NCBI GenBank assembly: GCA_964479695.1
Contig: CAYZSO010000007.1
Location: forward strand, 56,067 to 120,066
Direction: 5' to 3'
DNA: 64,000 nt
DNA from: JAAYZH01 sp964479695
GTDB taxonomy: Bacteria; Bacillota; Clostridia; Saccharofermentanales; Fastidiosipilaceae
The notes under the pieces were generated by a model, which saw only the letters and a list, made by a program, of their open reading frames with translations, made no database searches and was not told where the DNA came from. The position numbers and the translations under genes are program-made. Of the stretch, positions 25,484 to 33,573 are shown piece after piece. Every line of letters starts with the position of its first letter. The first letter of the stretch is position 1.

Positions 25484-25630
25484 TTACTTCTTAATCTTCT
25501 CACATTTCTGATTTGCAACGGTGCAGCTGGTCTTGCAAGCGGACTGGCAAGATGTCTGGCACTCACCACAAGCCTTACCAGAGACACTATACGCTTTGCG
25601 AGGTTCATAAATCATGTTCAAGTGTTTCAT
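25484..25630 (-). CDS. scfA: SCIFF ribosomal peptide precursor (six cysteines in forty-five)
   Basis: The 48-residue frame starts MKHLNMIYEPRKAYSVSG and continues with six cysteines in the pattern ACGEC, TSC, SAC, TSC, QKC, ending EKIKK. This is the SCIFF family, found almost throughout Clostridia and modified by the ScfB maturase to form a thioether. AGAAGG precedes the ATG, and a strong promoter lies upstream. Position between yajC and scfB is the conserved arrangement. The biological role of the mature peptide is not settled. Confidence 0.95.
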   Translation of the reverse strand: MKHLNMIYEPRKAYSVSGKACGECQTSCQSACKTSCTVANQKCEKIKK

Positions 25631-25676
25631 AAATACCTTCTCTCTAATCGGCTGCCCGACTCTGACTGTTAAGATG

Positions 25677-25705
25677 ATTATAATCGTTTATAATCGTTCT
25701 CTCAA
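25677..25705 (-). promoter_or_regulatory. Promoter of scfA-scfB
   Basis: On the minus strand TTGAGA (25700-25705), 17 bases, TATAAT (25677-25682), about 47 bases before the scfA start. The consensus -10 box suggests strong expression separate from yajC. Confidence 0.75.
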
Positions 25706-25738
25706 TCCTTGACTATTGTTAAAAGTCTTGCAGGCAAC

Positions 25739-26107
25739 TCAATCGTCGTCCGAAACTTGTTTGATAACCTGGTCAATGGCTTCTTTACGGAAAGTCATCA
25801 TGGTTTTTGCAACGGATGTAGAAACCGTAATTTCATTATCCTTAATATTCACCACACGACCGACAACTCCGCCGATTGTCACGATGTTGTCGCCGACTTG
25901 CAAAGAATTGCGCTCTTCTTGACGTTTCTTCTGTTCTTTCTTCTGAGGGCGGATCATCAGGAAGTAAAGACCTACCAGCATCAATACAGGCAGGCCAAAA
26001 GTCATCAGACCATTCAGGATCTGCTGGCCGGTCGTGAGCTCAGCAGTTGTTGTCGCAGCGGCTTCCGCAACAACCGTTGCAGCCAATGCAATATTCTTAA
26101 TAAGCAT
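25739..26107 (-). CDS. yajC: Preprotein translocase accessory protein YajC
   Basis: ATG 26107 with AGGAGGAACACC upstream gives a 122-residue protein; the longer in-frame extension does not fit the family. It has an N-terminal hydrophobic Ala-rich part, a membrane helix at about 33-52 ending YFLMIRPQKKEQKKRQEE, and the conserved LQVGDNIVTIGGVVGRVVNI domain. YajC joins SecDF at the Sec translocon. It stands between tgt and scfA, as usual in Clostridia, but secD and secF are not seen downstream. Confidence 0.95.
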   Translation of the reverse strand: MLIKNIALAATVVAEAAATTTAELTTGQQILNGLMTFGLPVLMLVGLYFLMIRPQKKEQKKRQEERNSLQVGDNIVTIGGVVGRVVNIKDNEITVSTSVAKTMMTFRKEAIDQVIKQVSDDD

Positions 26108-26414
26108 CAGGTGTTCCTCCGAATTGCGGATTCCCGCAAAAAATTTCTCGTTGATAATATCATGAATTGGGCAGGTCAACAAGAGTCTCTTCGTTTCTTG
26201 GAGCGATTTTCGGGGGCTTACTTCTGCAAACAGGGGATTCGCTCTGCAATTGAGCTCTTGGAGCGATTGGAGCGATTCCCCCTGGAACATTGGATCCACT
26301 TGAGAACCGCAAGTTAAGGTAAAAAGCCTTTACAACCGCAGCACGCGATCTGTTCTGCTCCTGACGCAGTCTACTGATAACTATTTCCATTAGCAGCCTC
26401 TACATATCAAGTTC

Positions 26415-26452
26415 GCTTGCACATATCTTCAAATTTGCTTAAGTGTGCAAGC
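26415..26452. repeat. Imperfect palindrome, degenerate copy of the 26.5-kb element
   Basis: GCTTGCACA (26415-26423) and TGTGCAAGC (26444-26452) are perfect arms. Its first 22 bases (gcttgcacatatcttcaaattt) repeat those of the second element, while the right arm has diverged. Confidence 0.8.
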
Positions 26453-26498
26453 AAACGACAAGCAAGCACCAAAATAATTAGATAACATTTCATCTAGC

Positions 26499-26532
26499 TT
26501 GCACATATCTTCAAATTTGAAGATATGTGCAA
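26499..26532. repeat. Perfect 34-bp palindrome
   Basis: The arm TTGCACATATCTTCAAA is followed directly by its exact reverse complement TTTGAAGATATGTGCAA with no spacer. It is AT-rich and not followed by a U-run on the minus strand, so it is not a typical terminator. Confidence 0.95.
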
Positions 26533-26587
26533 ATAACATGCTTTGCAAACCGACCGAGCTCTTCCTTGAAGCTCCTGCCACCCTCGA

Positions 26588-26700
26588 GCCCGCGCCCTCG
26601 ACCGCAACCTTAAGTCCGCGCCCTTAACCCCGCACCCTTAAGCCCGCGCCCTCGAACCCAACCTCTCAACAACCCCCCAGCAAACCCCCAGCAAACCCTC
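26588..26700. repeat. C-rich imperfect repeats downstream of tgt
   Basis: Units of about CCCGCGCCCTYRAA occur four times (26588-26660), then CCAGCAAACCC occurs twice and runs up to the tgt stop codon. Confidence 0.7.
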
Positions 26701-27931
26701 AGTTCTTGGCGCGGCCGGTTCCCCAGTCCTCCATGAATTCGCGGACGAAATCTTCATACCGGTCTTCCATGATGGCAACTCTCGCTGACTTCATCAGTTG
26801 GATCAAGAAATAGAGATTGTGATACGACGTAAGGCGCAAACCGAACATTTCGTCGGCTTTTAAGAGATGTCTGATGTACGCCCTGGTGAAGTTCTGGCAG
26901 GTGTAACAGCCGCAGTCAGGGTCGATTGGTCGGTAATCACGGCTGCTTGCCAGATCACGCACGATCAGCCTGCCATGACGGGTTAGAACACTCCCGTTTC
27001 GGCCGATGCGGGTCGGAAGTACACAATCAAACATGTCCACGCCGGCCATAACAGCTTCCAACATATAATCCGGCGTGCCAACGCCCATAAGATAGCGGGG
27101 CTTCGAAGCAGGCAGATAAGGAACCGTCTCACGGAGCATCTCGTAGAAAAGTTCGGCAGGCTCGCCCACACTGAGGCCGCCGATGCCATAGCCCGGCAAG
27201 TCGAAGGCCGTGATTTCGCTGATACTGAGGCGGCGGAGCTTCGGATACATGCCCCCTTGCACAATGCCAAACAAGGCCTGTTTGTCAGTCGTCGTGTGGG
27301 ATTCCAGACAGCGTTCCAGCCACCTGGTCGTGCGCGCGGAAGACCTCGCCGCATATGCTTCATCGGCCGGATAAGGAATACACTCGTCAAAAGCCATAAT
27401 AATATCCGCACCCAAATCCTCTTGAATTTGCATGGATTTTTCCGGAGTCAGAAACTGTTTTGACCCATCAATATGCGAACGGAAATGAACACCCTCTTCG
27501 ACGATGTCTTTGGGTTTGGCTAAACTGAAGACTTGGAACCCCCCACTGTCAGTGAGGACTCCCCGCTTCCAATTTATAAATTGATGGAGGCCCCCCGCAT
27601 CACGGACAATGTCAGACCCGGGCCTCATCCACAAATGATAGGTATTCGACAAGATCACACCCGCATCCATTTCTTCAAGCTCGCGAGGAGACATGCCTTT
27701 GACAGTGGCCTGTGTACCGACCGGCATGAACATCGGGGTCGGGAAACTGCCATGCGGCGTATGCAAGATCCCCGCTCTGGCACCGGTCTTCTGATCGATA
27801 TGGCTGATTTCATGCCACACCGGCACATCGCGCTTCACTTCGCCCTTCACATCGCGCTTCACTTCACCTTCCACATCGCGCTTCACATTGTCCGACACTT
27901 CACCCGGCACATTTCGCTTCACTTCACTCAT
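26699..27931 (-). CDS. tgt: tRNA-guanine transglycosylase with repetitive N-terminal extension
   Basis: ATG 27931 is chosen because it overlaps the queA stop by eight bases; the longer open frame upstream is the repeat of the queA tail read in another frame. The enzyme has the VLSNTYHLWMRPG region, the catalytic VLTDSGGFQVFSLAKP, nucleophile region GVDMFDCVLPTRIGRNG and the zinc site CGCYTC with the later histidine (LTSYHNLYF). It exchanges G34 for preQ1 in queuosine tRNAs. The first 37 or so residues are repeats of VKRDVEGE type, not part of the usual protein of about 375 residues. Confidence 0.94.
   Translation of the reverse strand: MSEVKRNVPGEVSDNVKRDVEGEVKRDVKGEVKRDVPVWHEISHIDQKTGARAGILHTPHGSFPTPMFMPVGTQATVKGMSPRELEEMDAGVILSNTYHLWMRPGSDIVRDAGGLHQFINWKRGVLTDSGGFQVFSLAKPKDIVEEGVHFRSHIDGSKQFLTPEKSMQIQEDLGADIIMAFDECIPYPADEAYAARSSARTTRWLERCLESHTTTDKQALFGIVQGGMYPKLRRLSISEITAFDLPGYGIGGLSVGEPAELFYEMLRETVPYLPASKPRYLMGVGTPDYMLEAVMAGVDMFDCVLPTRIGRNGSVLTRHGRLIVRDLASSRDYRPIDPDCGCYTCQNFTRAYIRHLLKADEMFGLRLTSYHNLYFLIQLMKSARVAIMEDRYEDFVREFMEDWGTGRAKN
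27825..27925. repeat. 24-bp tandem repeat coding the Tgt N-terminal extension
   Basis: Four imperfect units of CGCTTCACTTCGCCCTTCACATCG-like sequence encode successive VKRDV/EGE blocks. The unit is a multiple of three and so preserves frame. Confidence 0.85.
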
Positions 27932-29267
27932 GAGTACTCTCTTCCTTCTGTTCGGGCTTCTGGTCGGGCTTCTGTTCAGGCTTCTGTTCGAGCCTCTGTT
28001 CGAGCTCCTCTTCCTTCTGTTCAGGCCTCTGTTCGAGCTCCTCTTCCTTCTGTTCGGGCTTCTGGTCGAGGCTCTGTTCGAGCTCCTCTTCCTTCTGTTC
28101 GGGCTTCTGTTCAGGCCTCTGTTCGAGCTCCTCTTCCTTCTGTTCGAGCTCCTCTGCCTCTTCCTGCTGTTCGGGCTTCTGTTCGAGCCAGGGGCGTGTC
28201 CCCTCGAGCCAGGGGCGTGTCCCCGCGAAATTTCGCGGGTCGCCCTCAATAAACATCGCATCTCCGAAACTGAAGAAGCGGTACTTCTGTTCCACCGCGT
28301 ACGCATAGGCTTGCAGGATATGTTCTTTCCCGGCCAAAGCCGCCACCAACATCACCAGCGTTGATTCAGGCAAGTGAAAATTCGTGATCAGGCAGTCGAC
28401 CAATTTAAACTGATAACCAGGGTAAATAAAAATACGCGTTTCACCGCTTCCGGGAACCATTTCGCCATGAACCAATTCCGCACTCTCTAAGACGCGGCAA
28501 CTAGTCGTTCCGACCGAAATGATCCGTCCGCCGTTACGCCTGGTTTCATTGATAACAAGGCAAGCTTCCTCCGGAATTTCGTAATATTCACTATGCATCT
28601 CGTGGTCAAGGATATCCTCTTCTTTGACCGGACGAAACGTGCCAAGTCCTACATGCAACGTGACGTAAGCCAAGCGGATCCCCGAATCCTGAAGCTCTTG
28701 CAGAAGTTCCTTAGTGAAATGAAGACCCGCAGTCGGAGCAGCCGCAGAGCCCTCGTGGACCGCATAAACGGTTTGGTAGCGTTCTTTGTCCAAAAGCTTC
28801 TCATGAATATAAGGAGGGAGTGGCATCTGCCCTAAACTGTCAAGAACTTCCTCCCAAATCCCTTGGAAGTAAAAGCGCACTTTACGATTACCACCAGGCA
28901 AAACCTCCAGGATGTCTGCCTCCAGAACATCCTTTTGGAACACGACGTGAGCTCCCGGCCTGAGCCTGCGACCCGGCCGCACAATCACTTCCCACTCCGA
29001 GGTACTGAGGCGCTTCAAGAGCAGGAACTCAACCGGGTGTTCCAAACCTTCTTTTTCACCAATTAAACGGGCGGGAATTACCCTTGTGTCATTCAGGACC
29101 AGACAGTCGCCGGAGTGCAAAAGCTTACCCAATTCAAAAAAAGAATACTCCTCCGTATGACCGTCCGCGCCGTTCAAATAGAGAAGGCGGGAGTGGTCTC
29201 GTTGCGGAGAAGGATGCTGAGCAATCAGAGTTTCAGGTAAATCATAGTAAAAATCAGACTTTTTCAT
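27924..29267 (-). CDS. queA: S-adenosylmethionine:tRNA ribosyltransferase-isomerase with a 106-residue repetitive tail
   Basis: ATG 29267 gives MKKSDFYYDLPETLIAQHP, the family start. Residues 1-341 are a complete QueA (LLYLNG, NDTRVIPARL, EGSAAAPTAGLHFT, VTLHVGLGTFRPV, TNFHLPESTL, FSFGDAMFIE). It adds the epoxycyclopentane ring to preQ1 in tRNA. The final 106 residues are low-complexity GTRPWLE and then Glu/Gln/Lys/Pro repeats (EQKPEQKEEELEQ) with no counterpart in the family. It comes immediately before tgt, the next enzyme acting in the same pathway. Confidence 0.94.
   Translation of the reverse strand: MKKSDFYYDLPETLIAQHPSPQRDHSRLLYLNGADGHTEEYSFFELGKLLHSGDCLVLNDTRVIPARLIGEKEGLEHPVEFLLLKRLSTSEWEVIVRPGRRLRPGAHVVFQKDVLEADILEVLPGGNRKVRFYFQGIWEEVLDSLGQMPLPPYIHEKLLDKERYQTVYAVHEGSAAAPTAGLHFTKELLQELQDSGIRLAYVTLHVGLGTFRPVKEEDILDHEMHSEYYEIPEEACLVINETRRNGGRIISVGTTSCRVLESAELVHGEMVPGSGETRIFIYPGYQFKLVDCLITNFHLPESTLVMLVAALAGKEHILQAYAYAVEQKYRFFSFGDAMFIEGDPRNFAGTRPWLEGTRPWLEQKPEQQEEAEELEQKEEELEQRPEQKPEQKEEELEQSLDQKPEQKEEELEQRPEQKEEELEQRLEQKPEQKPDQKPEQKEESTHE
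27935..28224. repeat. Nested tandem repeats coding the QueA tail
   Basis: From 27935 to about 28182 units of 9-33 bases (ttctgttcgggc, ctcctcttccttctgttc) are shuffled; 28183-28203 and 28204-28224 are an exact 21-bp duplication coding GTRPWLE twice. All units are multiples of three. Confidence 0.9.
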
Positions 29268-29287
29268 AACCAAAACATTATAGTCAA

Positions 29288-29316
29288 TTGACGCTCCAAC
29301 GCAAGAAACGTACACT
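29288..29316 (+). promoter_or_regulatory. Promoter of dapA-dapB
   Basis: TTGACG (29288-29293), 17 bases, TACACT (29311-29316), 53 bases before the dapA start; it lies in the divergent queA-dapA spacer. Confidence 0.7.
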
Positions 29317-29369
29317 TTAGGAAATAAAAGCAAACGCTTTATCCTAATTCGGAGGTCTCGGAGGTCGTC

Positions 29370-30263
29370 ATGGAGAGGTCAATTTTGTTTAGAGGCAGTG
29401 CAACTGCCCTGGTAACCCCATTCAAGGAAGACGGTGCTGTCGATTTCGGCCGTCTGGAAGAACTAGTCAACTGGCAAATTGAAGCAGGCGTGGACGCTTT
29501 GGTCATCTGCGGAACGACCGGTGAAGCGTCGACCATGCCGGATGCGGAACATGTTTCTGTCGTCAGAACCGCGGTAGCCGCTGCCTCCGGAAGAGTACCG
29601 ATTATCGCAGGTATGGGTTCTAACGACACCGTGCACGGGATTAATTTGGCGAAGGGCGTCACAGCGGCCGGTGCGGACGCACTGCTCAATGTCACCCCCT
29701 ACTACAACAAGACCACACAGGCCGGTCTGGTCAAGCATTTCGAAGCAACCGCAGCAGCATCCGATCTGCCAATGATTCTCTATAACGTTCCTTCCCGCAC
29801 GAATCTCAATATCGATCCGGAAACGTATTATGAGTTGGCGCGAGTTGAAACGATCATCGGCATCAAGGAGTGCAATTTGAATCAGGTTGGCAGAACCAGG
29901 CAGCTCTGTGGTGATGCTTATCTTCACTACAGTGGCGAAGACGCCTTGGTGGTTCCGATGATGTCCCTTGGTGGCCAGGGAGTGATCACCGTCGCCGGCA
30001 ATATCATTCCGGAAGTCATGCGCGAGATGACCCACAGTTGGTTCGACGGGGATACAGCCCGCGCTGCGAAATTGCAAATCGAGATGTCCGATCTCCTAGG
30101 GGCGCTCTTCTGCGAAGTGAATCCGATCCCGGTCAAGGAGGCAATGACTCTTCTGGGCAACAGCGCAGGTCCCTGCCGTTTACCGCTCGTCCACCTGTCA
30201 GAGAAGAATTTACCCAGGCTTCGCAAGAGCCTTCAGGCCTATGGCTTAACCGTGAAGGAGTGA
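29370..30263 (+). CDS. dapA: 4-hydroxy-tetrahydrodipicolinate synthase
   Basis: A 297-residue TIM-barrel lyase with the GTTGEASTM pyruvate-binding loop, NVTPYYNKTTQAGL, and the Schiff-base lysine in IIGIKECN. It condenses pyruvate with aspartate semialdehyde, the first step of lysine and diaminopimelate synthesis. GGAGG precedes the ATG twice (cggaggtctcggaggtcgtc). dapB follows after four bases, so the pair is co-translated. Confidence 0.97.
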   Translation: MERSILFRGSATALVTPFKEDGAVDFGRLEELVNWQIEAGVDALVICGTTGEASTMPDAEHVSVVRTAVAAASGRVPIIAGMGSNDTVHGINLAKGVTAAGADALLNVTPYYNKTTQAGLVKHFEATAAASDLPMILYNVPSRTNLNIDPETYYELARVETIIGIKECNLNQVGRTRQLCGDAYLHYSGEDALVVPMMSLGGQGVITVAGNIIPEVMREMTHSWFDGDTARAAKLQIEMSDLLGALFCEVNPIPVKEAMTLLGNSAGPCRLPLVHLSEKNLPRLRKSLQAYGLTVKE

Positions 30264-30267
30264 GTCT

Positions 30268-31020
30268 GTGACACGATTATTTCTGGTTGGCGCAAGTGGC
30301 CGCATGGGTCAAGCGATTCGTCGGGTAGTATCTGAGATGGCCAATTGTGAGATTGTGGGAGGCTTCGACAGCCAAGCCCCCGGCGAGTCTCCGTTTCCAA
30401 TTTTCACGGATTTCTCAGAAATAGCGCTCGACTACGATGTTCTCATTGATTTCAGCAGTAAAGAGCTGACGGATCAGCTGTTGGCGTATTTGGCCAAAGC
30501 CGCCAAGCCCGCCGTTCTTGCCACAACGGGACTTTCCTCTGAGCAGGAAGAGAGAATAGAATCTCTCAGTCGAGAAATGGCTATCTTTCGTTCGGCGAAT
30601 ATGTCTGTCGGAATCTACGTTCTATCCCGCTTAGCCGCCGAGGCGAACAGACTCTTGGGCCCGGGTTTTGATTGCGAAATCGTCGAAGCTCACCACCGGG
30701 GGAAAAAAGACGCCCCCTCCGGCACCGCGTATTTATTGGCGAGAGCTGTACAAGAGAGCAGTACTTATGAGAGGCCGCTCGTCACTGACCGCAGCGGCCG
30801 TAATGAGGCCCGGCACGAAGGCGAGATCGGTTTACAGGCGCTTCGCGGAGGGGCGATTGCCGGAGACCATGAAATCATGTTTGCCGGTAACGCGGAAGTA
30901 ATTCGCCTCTCCCACCATGCCGAGAGCCGGGAAGTTTTTGCGGAAGGGGCACTTCGGGCGGCGAATTTTATCCAAGATAAACCCGCCGGCCTCTATTCCA
31001 TGGAAGACATGTTGGGTTAA
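30268..31020 (+). CDS. dapB: 4-hydroxy-tetrahydrodipicolinate reductase
   Basis: A 250-residue reductase beginning with the dinucleotide-binding GASGRMGQAIRR, then ATTGLSSEQ and the catalytic EAHHRGKKDAPSGTA with the family histidines and lysine. It reduces the DapA product with NAD(P)H. It starts four bases after dapA ends. The gene contains one copy of the GGCCAAAGCC motif (30492-30501). Confidence 0.97.
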   Translation: MTRLFLVGASGRMGQAIRRVVSEMANCEIVGGFDSQAPGESPFPIFTDFSEIALDYDVLIDFSSKELTDQLLAYLAKAAKPAVLATTGLSSEQEERIESLSREMAIFRSANMSVGIYVLSRLAAEANRLLGPGFDCEIVEAHHRGKKDAPSGTAYLLARAVQESSTYERPLVTDRSGRNEARHEGEIGLQALRGGAIAGDHEIMFAGNAEVIRLSHHAESREVFAEGALRAANFIQDKPAGLYSMEDMLG

Positions 31021-31050
31021 ACGCACGAGTCTGGTCAAGCGCCCAAGGCC

Positions 31051-31130
31051 ATTGCGCCATTAGACCATTGCGCCATTAGACCATTGCGCCATTAGACCAT
31101 TGCGCCATTAGGTCATTGCGCCATGAGGCC
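31051..31130. repeat. 16-bp tandem repeat between dapB and the membrane protein gene
   Basis: About five units of ATTGCGCCATTAGACC follow each other between two convergent genes; the last units are degenerate and reach the stop codon of the minus-strand gene. Confidence 0.92.
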
Positions 31131-31131
31131 A

Positions 31132-32184
31132 TCAGGCCGGCGCACCGGAAGGCAGCTCTCCTTGGGGCTGCTTTTCTTGTGTCTCGCCTGAAGTCTCCTC
31201 TTCCTCGCTCTCCTCTTCCTCTGATTCAAAGTCTTCTGCGGGGGTGGACTCTGCGGCTTTGGCCTTCGCTTCAATCGGATCAATCATGTACTTCTTAATC
31301 CCGCGATTGGCCTGATAATTCATCAGGAGCAAAGTGAAGCTCAAGAGAATGGTCGAGTACAGAAGCAGAATAATCAAGGTGGAACCGGCATTTGGCATCA
31401 ACCAAACCAGAAGGACGGGCAGCACGAGCAGCAAAAGAACGCAGAGCACCAGAACACCGAAATTACTTGGCAAGCGAAGGAAGGTGAAGAGCAGCGCATT
31501 CTTGTAGATATCCTTGAGTTTAAGGTCAAAGGTGATCATCATCTGATAGATATAAAACTGCATGATCGTCACAATCATGAGAACAAGCCCGAGAATGATC
31601 TGCAAGACCATAGGCAGGATCGTTCCTTCCATGACTGAGCCATAGAAATAATAGGCAACAGCCAGGAGAATGAAGAAAATACCTGTGATCGTCGAATGAG
31701 CTAAGCTCTGCTTCCAATTGGCCAGCGCCGTATCCCTGAAGTCCATCCAGACGAAAACCGGTTCGTGGCGGGAATAATTTCTCATCAGATACGTGAAACC
31801 GGCCTGGCAGGGACCGATAACAAAAAACTGCAGCCCCACATAGGTAAACATAAAGCAGATGACAAGGCTGGTATATAAGTGCGTTGCGTAGTCCTGTGCG
31901 GTGATTCCCTCAGCAAACTCCAGACCAAGCCCCTGGACCATGTCGAGAAAATTTTGAGGTGTGAAACCCGGGAAAAATAGTTGCGTAATCCAGCCGGTCA
32001 CGAAAAAAGAGAGCACGATGGCCAAGAGGTTAAAAACCAGCATCATCAAGTTGATGACCACAAGTTTCCAGAACTTCGAACCGACAATTGAGAAAAAATC
32101 TGCAACAGGACCTTTCTGTGGTTCATCGGGCTCAACACCCGGGCCTTCCTTCGTGTAATTAAACAGACCGAAAAATCCTGCCAT
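31132..32184 (-). CDS. DUF624-like multi-pass membrane protein with acidic tail
   Basis: A 350-residue protein with about six hydrophobic segments (for example LVVINLMMLVFNLLAIVLSFF, ITGIFFILLAVAYYF, LVLCVLLLLVLPVLLVWLM) and a conserved-looking GPCQAGFTYLMRNYSRHEPVFVW segment seen in YesL/DUF624 proteins. The last 45 or so residues are Glu-rich and cytoplasmic. GGGAGAA precedes the ATG. The function is unknown; relatives often lie near sugar transporters, which is not the case here. Confidence 0.75.
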   Translation of the reverse strand: MAGFFGLFNYTKEGPGVEPDEPQKGPVADFFSIVGSKFWKLVVINLMMLVFNLLAIVLSFFVTGWITQLFFPGFTPQNFLDMVQGLGLEFAEGITAQDYATHLYTSLVICFMFTYVGLQFFVIGPCQAGFTYLMRNYSRHEPVFVWMDFRDTALANWKQSLAHSTITGIFFILLAVAYYFYGSVMEGTILPMVLQIILGLVLMIVTIMQFYIYQMMITFDLKLKDIYKNALLFTFLRLPSNFGVLVLCVLLLLVLPVLLVWLMPNAGSTLIILLLYSTILLSFTLLLMNYQANRGIKKYMIDPIEAKAKAAESTPAEDFESEEEESEEEETSGETQEKQPQGELPSGAPA

Positions 32185-32253
32185 TTCATTTCTCCCATTT
32201 TCTCTTAATCAAAAAATTGTGTCTCGTAAAGAATTGTTTCTCATTATGATAAC

Positions 32254-33573
32254 TCATTGTGCCGCAGAAGACAGATAAACTTTCAGTGAATCGAGGGATC
32301 TTTCCGCCAGCTTCTGTCCGCGTTCTTGTTTATTCTTGATTCTTTCCTCAAGTGGCGGCAGCAAACCAAGATTCGCATTCATCGGTTGGAACTCACGATC
32401 GCCGCCTTGATTTACATAACGCTGCAGCGCGCCGGAAATGGTTTCAGCCGGAAGTACGAAATCTGCCTGACGACCCTTGGACCACAGCCAGGCATTCACA
32501 GCGGCCAAATGGCCGGACGTCAGAGCGCAGAGATAGCCTTCGAGGCCGGTAATCTGCCCGGCGAAGAAGTACCTTTGGTCCTTCAGCAATTGAAAACCGG
32601 CCGAGAGCTCACGGGCGGAGGAAATAAACGAATTTCGATGCATCACCCCATAGCGCAGGAACTCGGCATTCTGAAGCCCGGGGATCATGCGGAAGACCCG
32701 CCTTTGTTCTGGGAATTTCAAACGGGTTTGGAAGCCAACCAAATTATACATCGACTGATAATTGTCTTCTTGGCGCAGCTGGACAACTGCGTAGGGTTTC
32801 TTGCCATTATGCGGCGAAGTTAAACCGACCGGTTTCAGCGGACCAAAACGCATGGTGTCCGCACCGCGCTTCGCCATGCTCTCAATGGGCATGCACCCTT
32901 CGAACAGAATTTCCTTGTCAAACCCTTCAACATCCGCAAGTTCAGCCTGGATCAAGGCTTCATAAAATGCTTCATATTCTTCTTTCGTAAACGGGCAGTT
33001 AATGTAATCCGCTGTCCCTTTATCGTAACGGGATTGGCGAAATGCGATTGTCATATCAATGCTGTCGGCGGAAATGATTGGTGCGGCAGCATCGAAAAAA
33101 TGCAGGGTCGGCCGGGTCAAGCGATTTTGGATATCAGCGAAGAGTTCTCCGCCGGTCAGAGGCCCGGTGGCAACAATCGTGATCACTCCGTCCTCAGGCA
33201 GGCGCTTCACTTCTTCCCGGATCACGCGGATTTTGGGGTTTTCCTCAATAAGTTTCGTCACCTCTGCCCCAAACTTCTCTCGATCCACGGCCAAAGCCGC
33301 CCCCGCCGGCACCTCGTTCCTTTTCGCCACTCGCAGAAGCGGCGAGTCCAGTAATTCCAGTTCGGCTTTTTGGAGACCCGGAGCAGTATGAACCTGTTTG
33401 CTCTTAAATGAATTTGAACAGACCAACTCAGCGAAAGATTCACTGCTGTGTGCCGGTGTATACACTTGAGGCTTCATTTCGTAGAGCAATACCTCTTGAC
33501 CCAAGCCTGCCAAGGTCAGAGCCGCCTCGGAGCCGGCCAAACCGGCGCCGATTACGCGAATGGGTTTCGTCAT
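32254..33573 (-). CDS. trmFO: Methylenetetrahydrofolate-tRNA-(uracil-5-)-methyltransferase TrmFO
   Basis: The 439-residue flavoprotein begins with the FAD-binding VIGAGLAGSEAALTLAG and has the TrmFO signatures CSNSFKSK, ATGPLTGG, FEGCMPIESMAKRG, TRLKFPEQRRVFRMIPGLQ and GLEGY with HLAA. It makes 5-methyluridine at position 54 of tRNA with methylene-THF. The ATG overlaps the topA stop by one base (33573), the standard topA-trmFO coupling. Confidence 0.97.
   Translation of the reverse strand: MTKPIRVIGAGLAGSEAALTLAGLGQEVLLYEMKPQVYTPAHSSESFAELVCSNSFKSKQVHTAPGLQKAELELLDSPLLRVAKRNEVPAGAALAVDREKFGAEVTKLIEENPKIRVIREEVKRLPEDGVITIVATGPLTGGELFADIQNRLTRPTLHFFDAAAPIISADSIDMTIAFRQSRYDKGTADYINCPFTKEEYEAFYEALIQAELADVEGFDKEILFEGCMPIESMAKRGADTMRFGPLKPVGLTSPHNGKKPYAVVQLRQEDNYQSMYNLVGFQTRLKFPEQRRVFRMIPGLQNAEFLRYGVMHRNSFISSARELSAGFQLLKDQRYFFAGQITGLEGYLCALTSGHLAAVNAWLWSKGRQADFVLPAETISGALQRYVNQGGDREFQPMNANLGLLPPLEERIKNKQERGQKLAERSLDSLKVYLSSAAQ

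Larger units (their letters stand above)
26108..26698. other. 591-bp tgt-yajC spacer: palindromes and GC-rich repeats
   Basis: The spacer between tgt and yajC, usually short, holds two related palindromic elements (26415-26452, 26499-26532), a C-rich repeat block (26588-26700) and a 76-codon frame (26160-26390) without family features or a convincing ribosome site. I see no real gene here. Confidence 0.7.

Noticed and set aside
26160..26390. 76-codon minus-strand frame between tgt and yajC
   Set aside because: Composition is mixed, no domain is recognised and its end overlaps leader DNA of yajC; kept only as a remark in the spacer entry.
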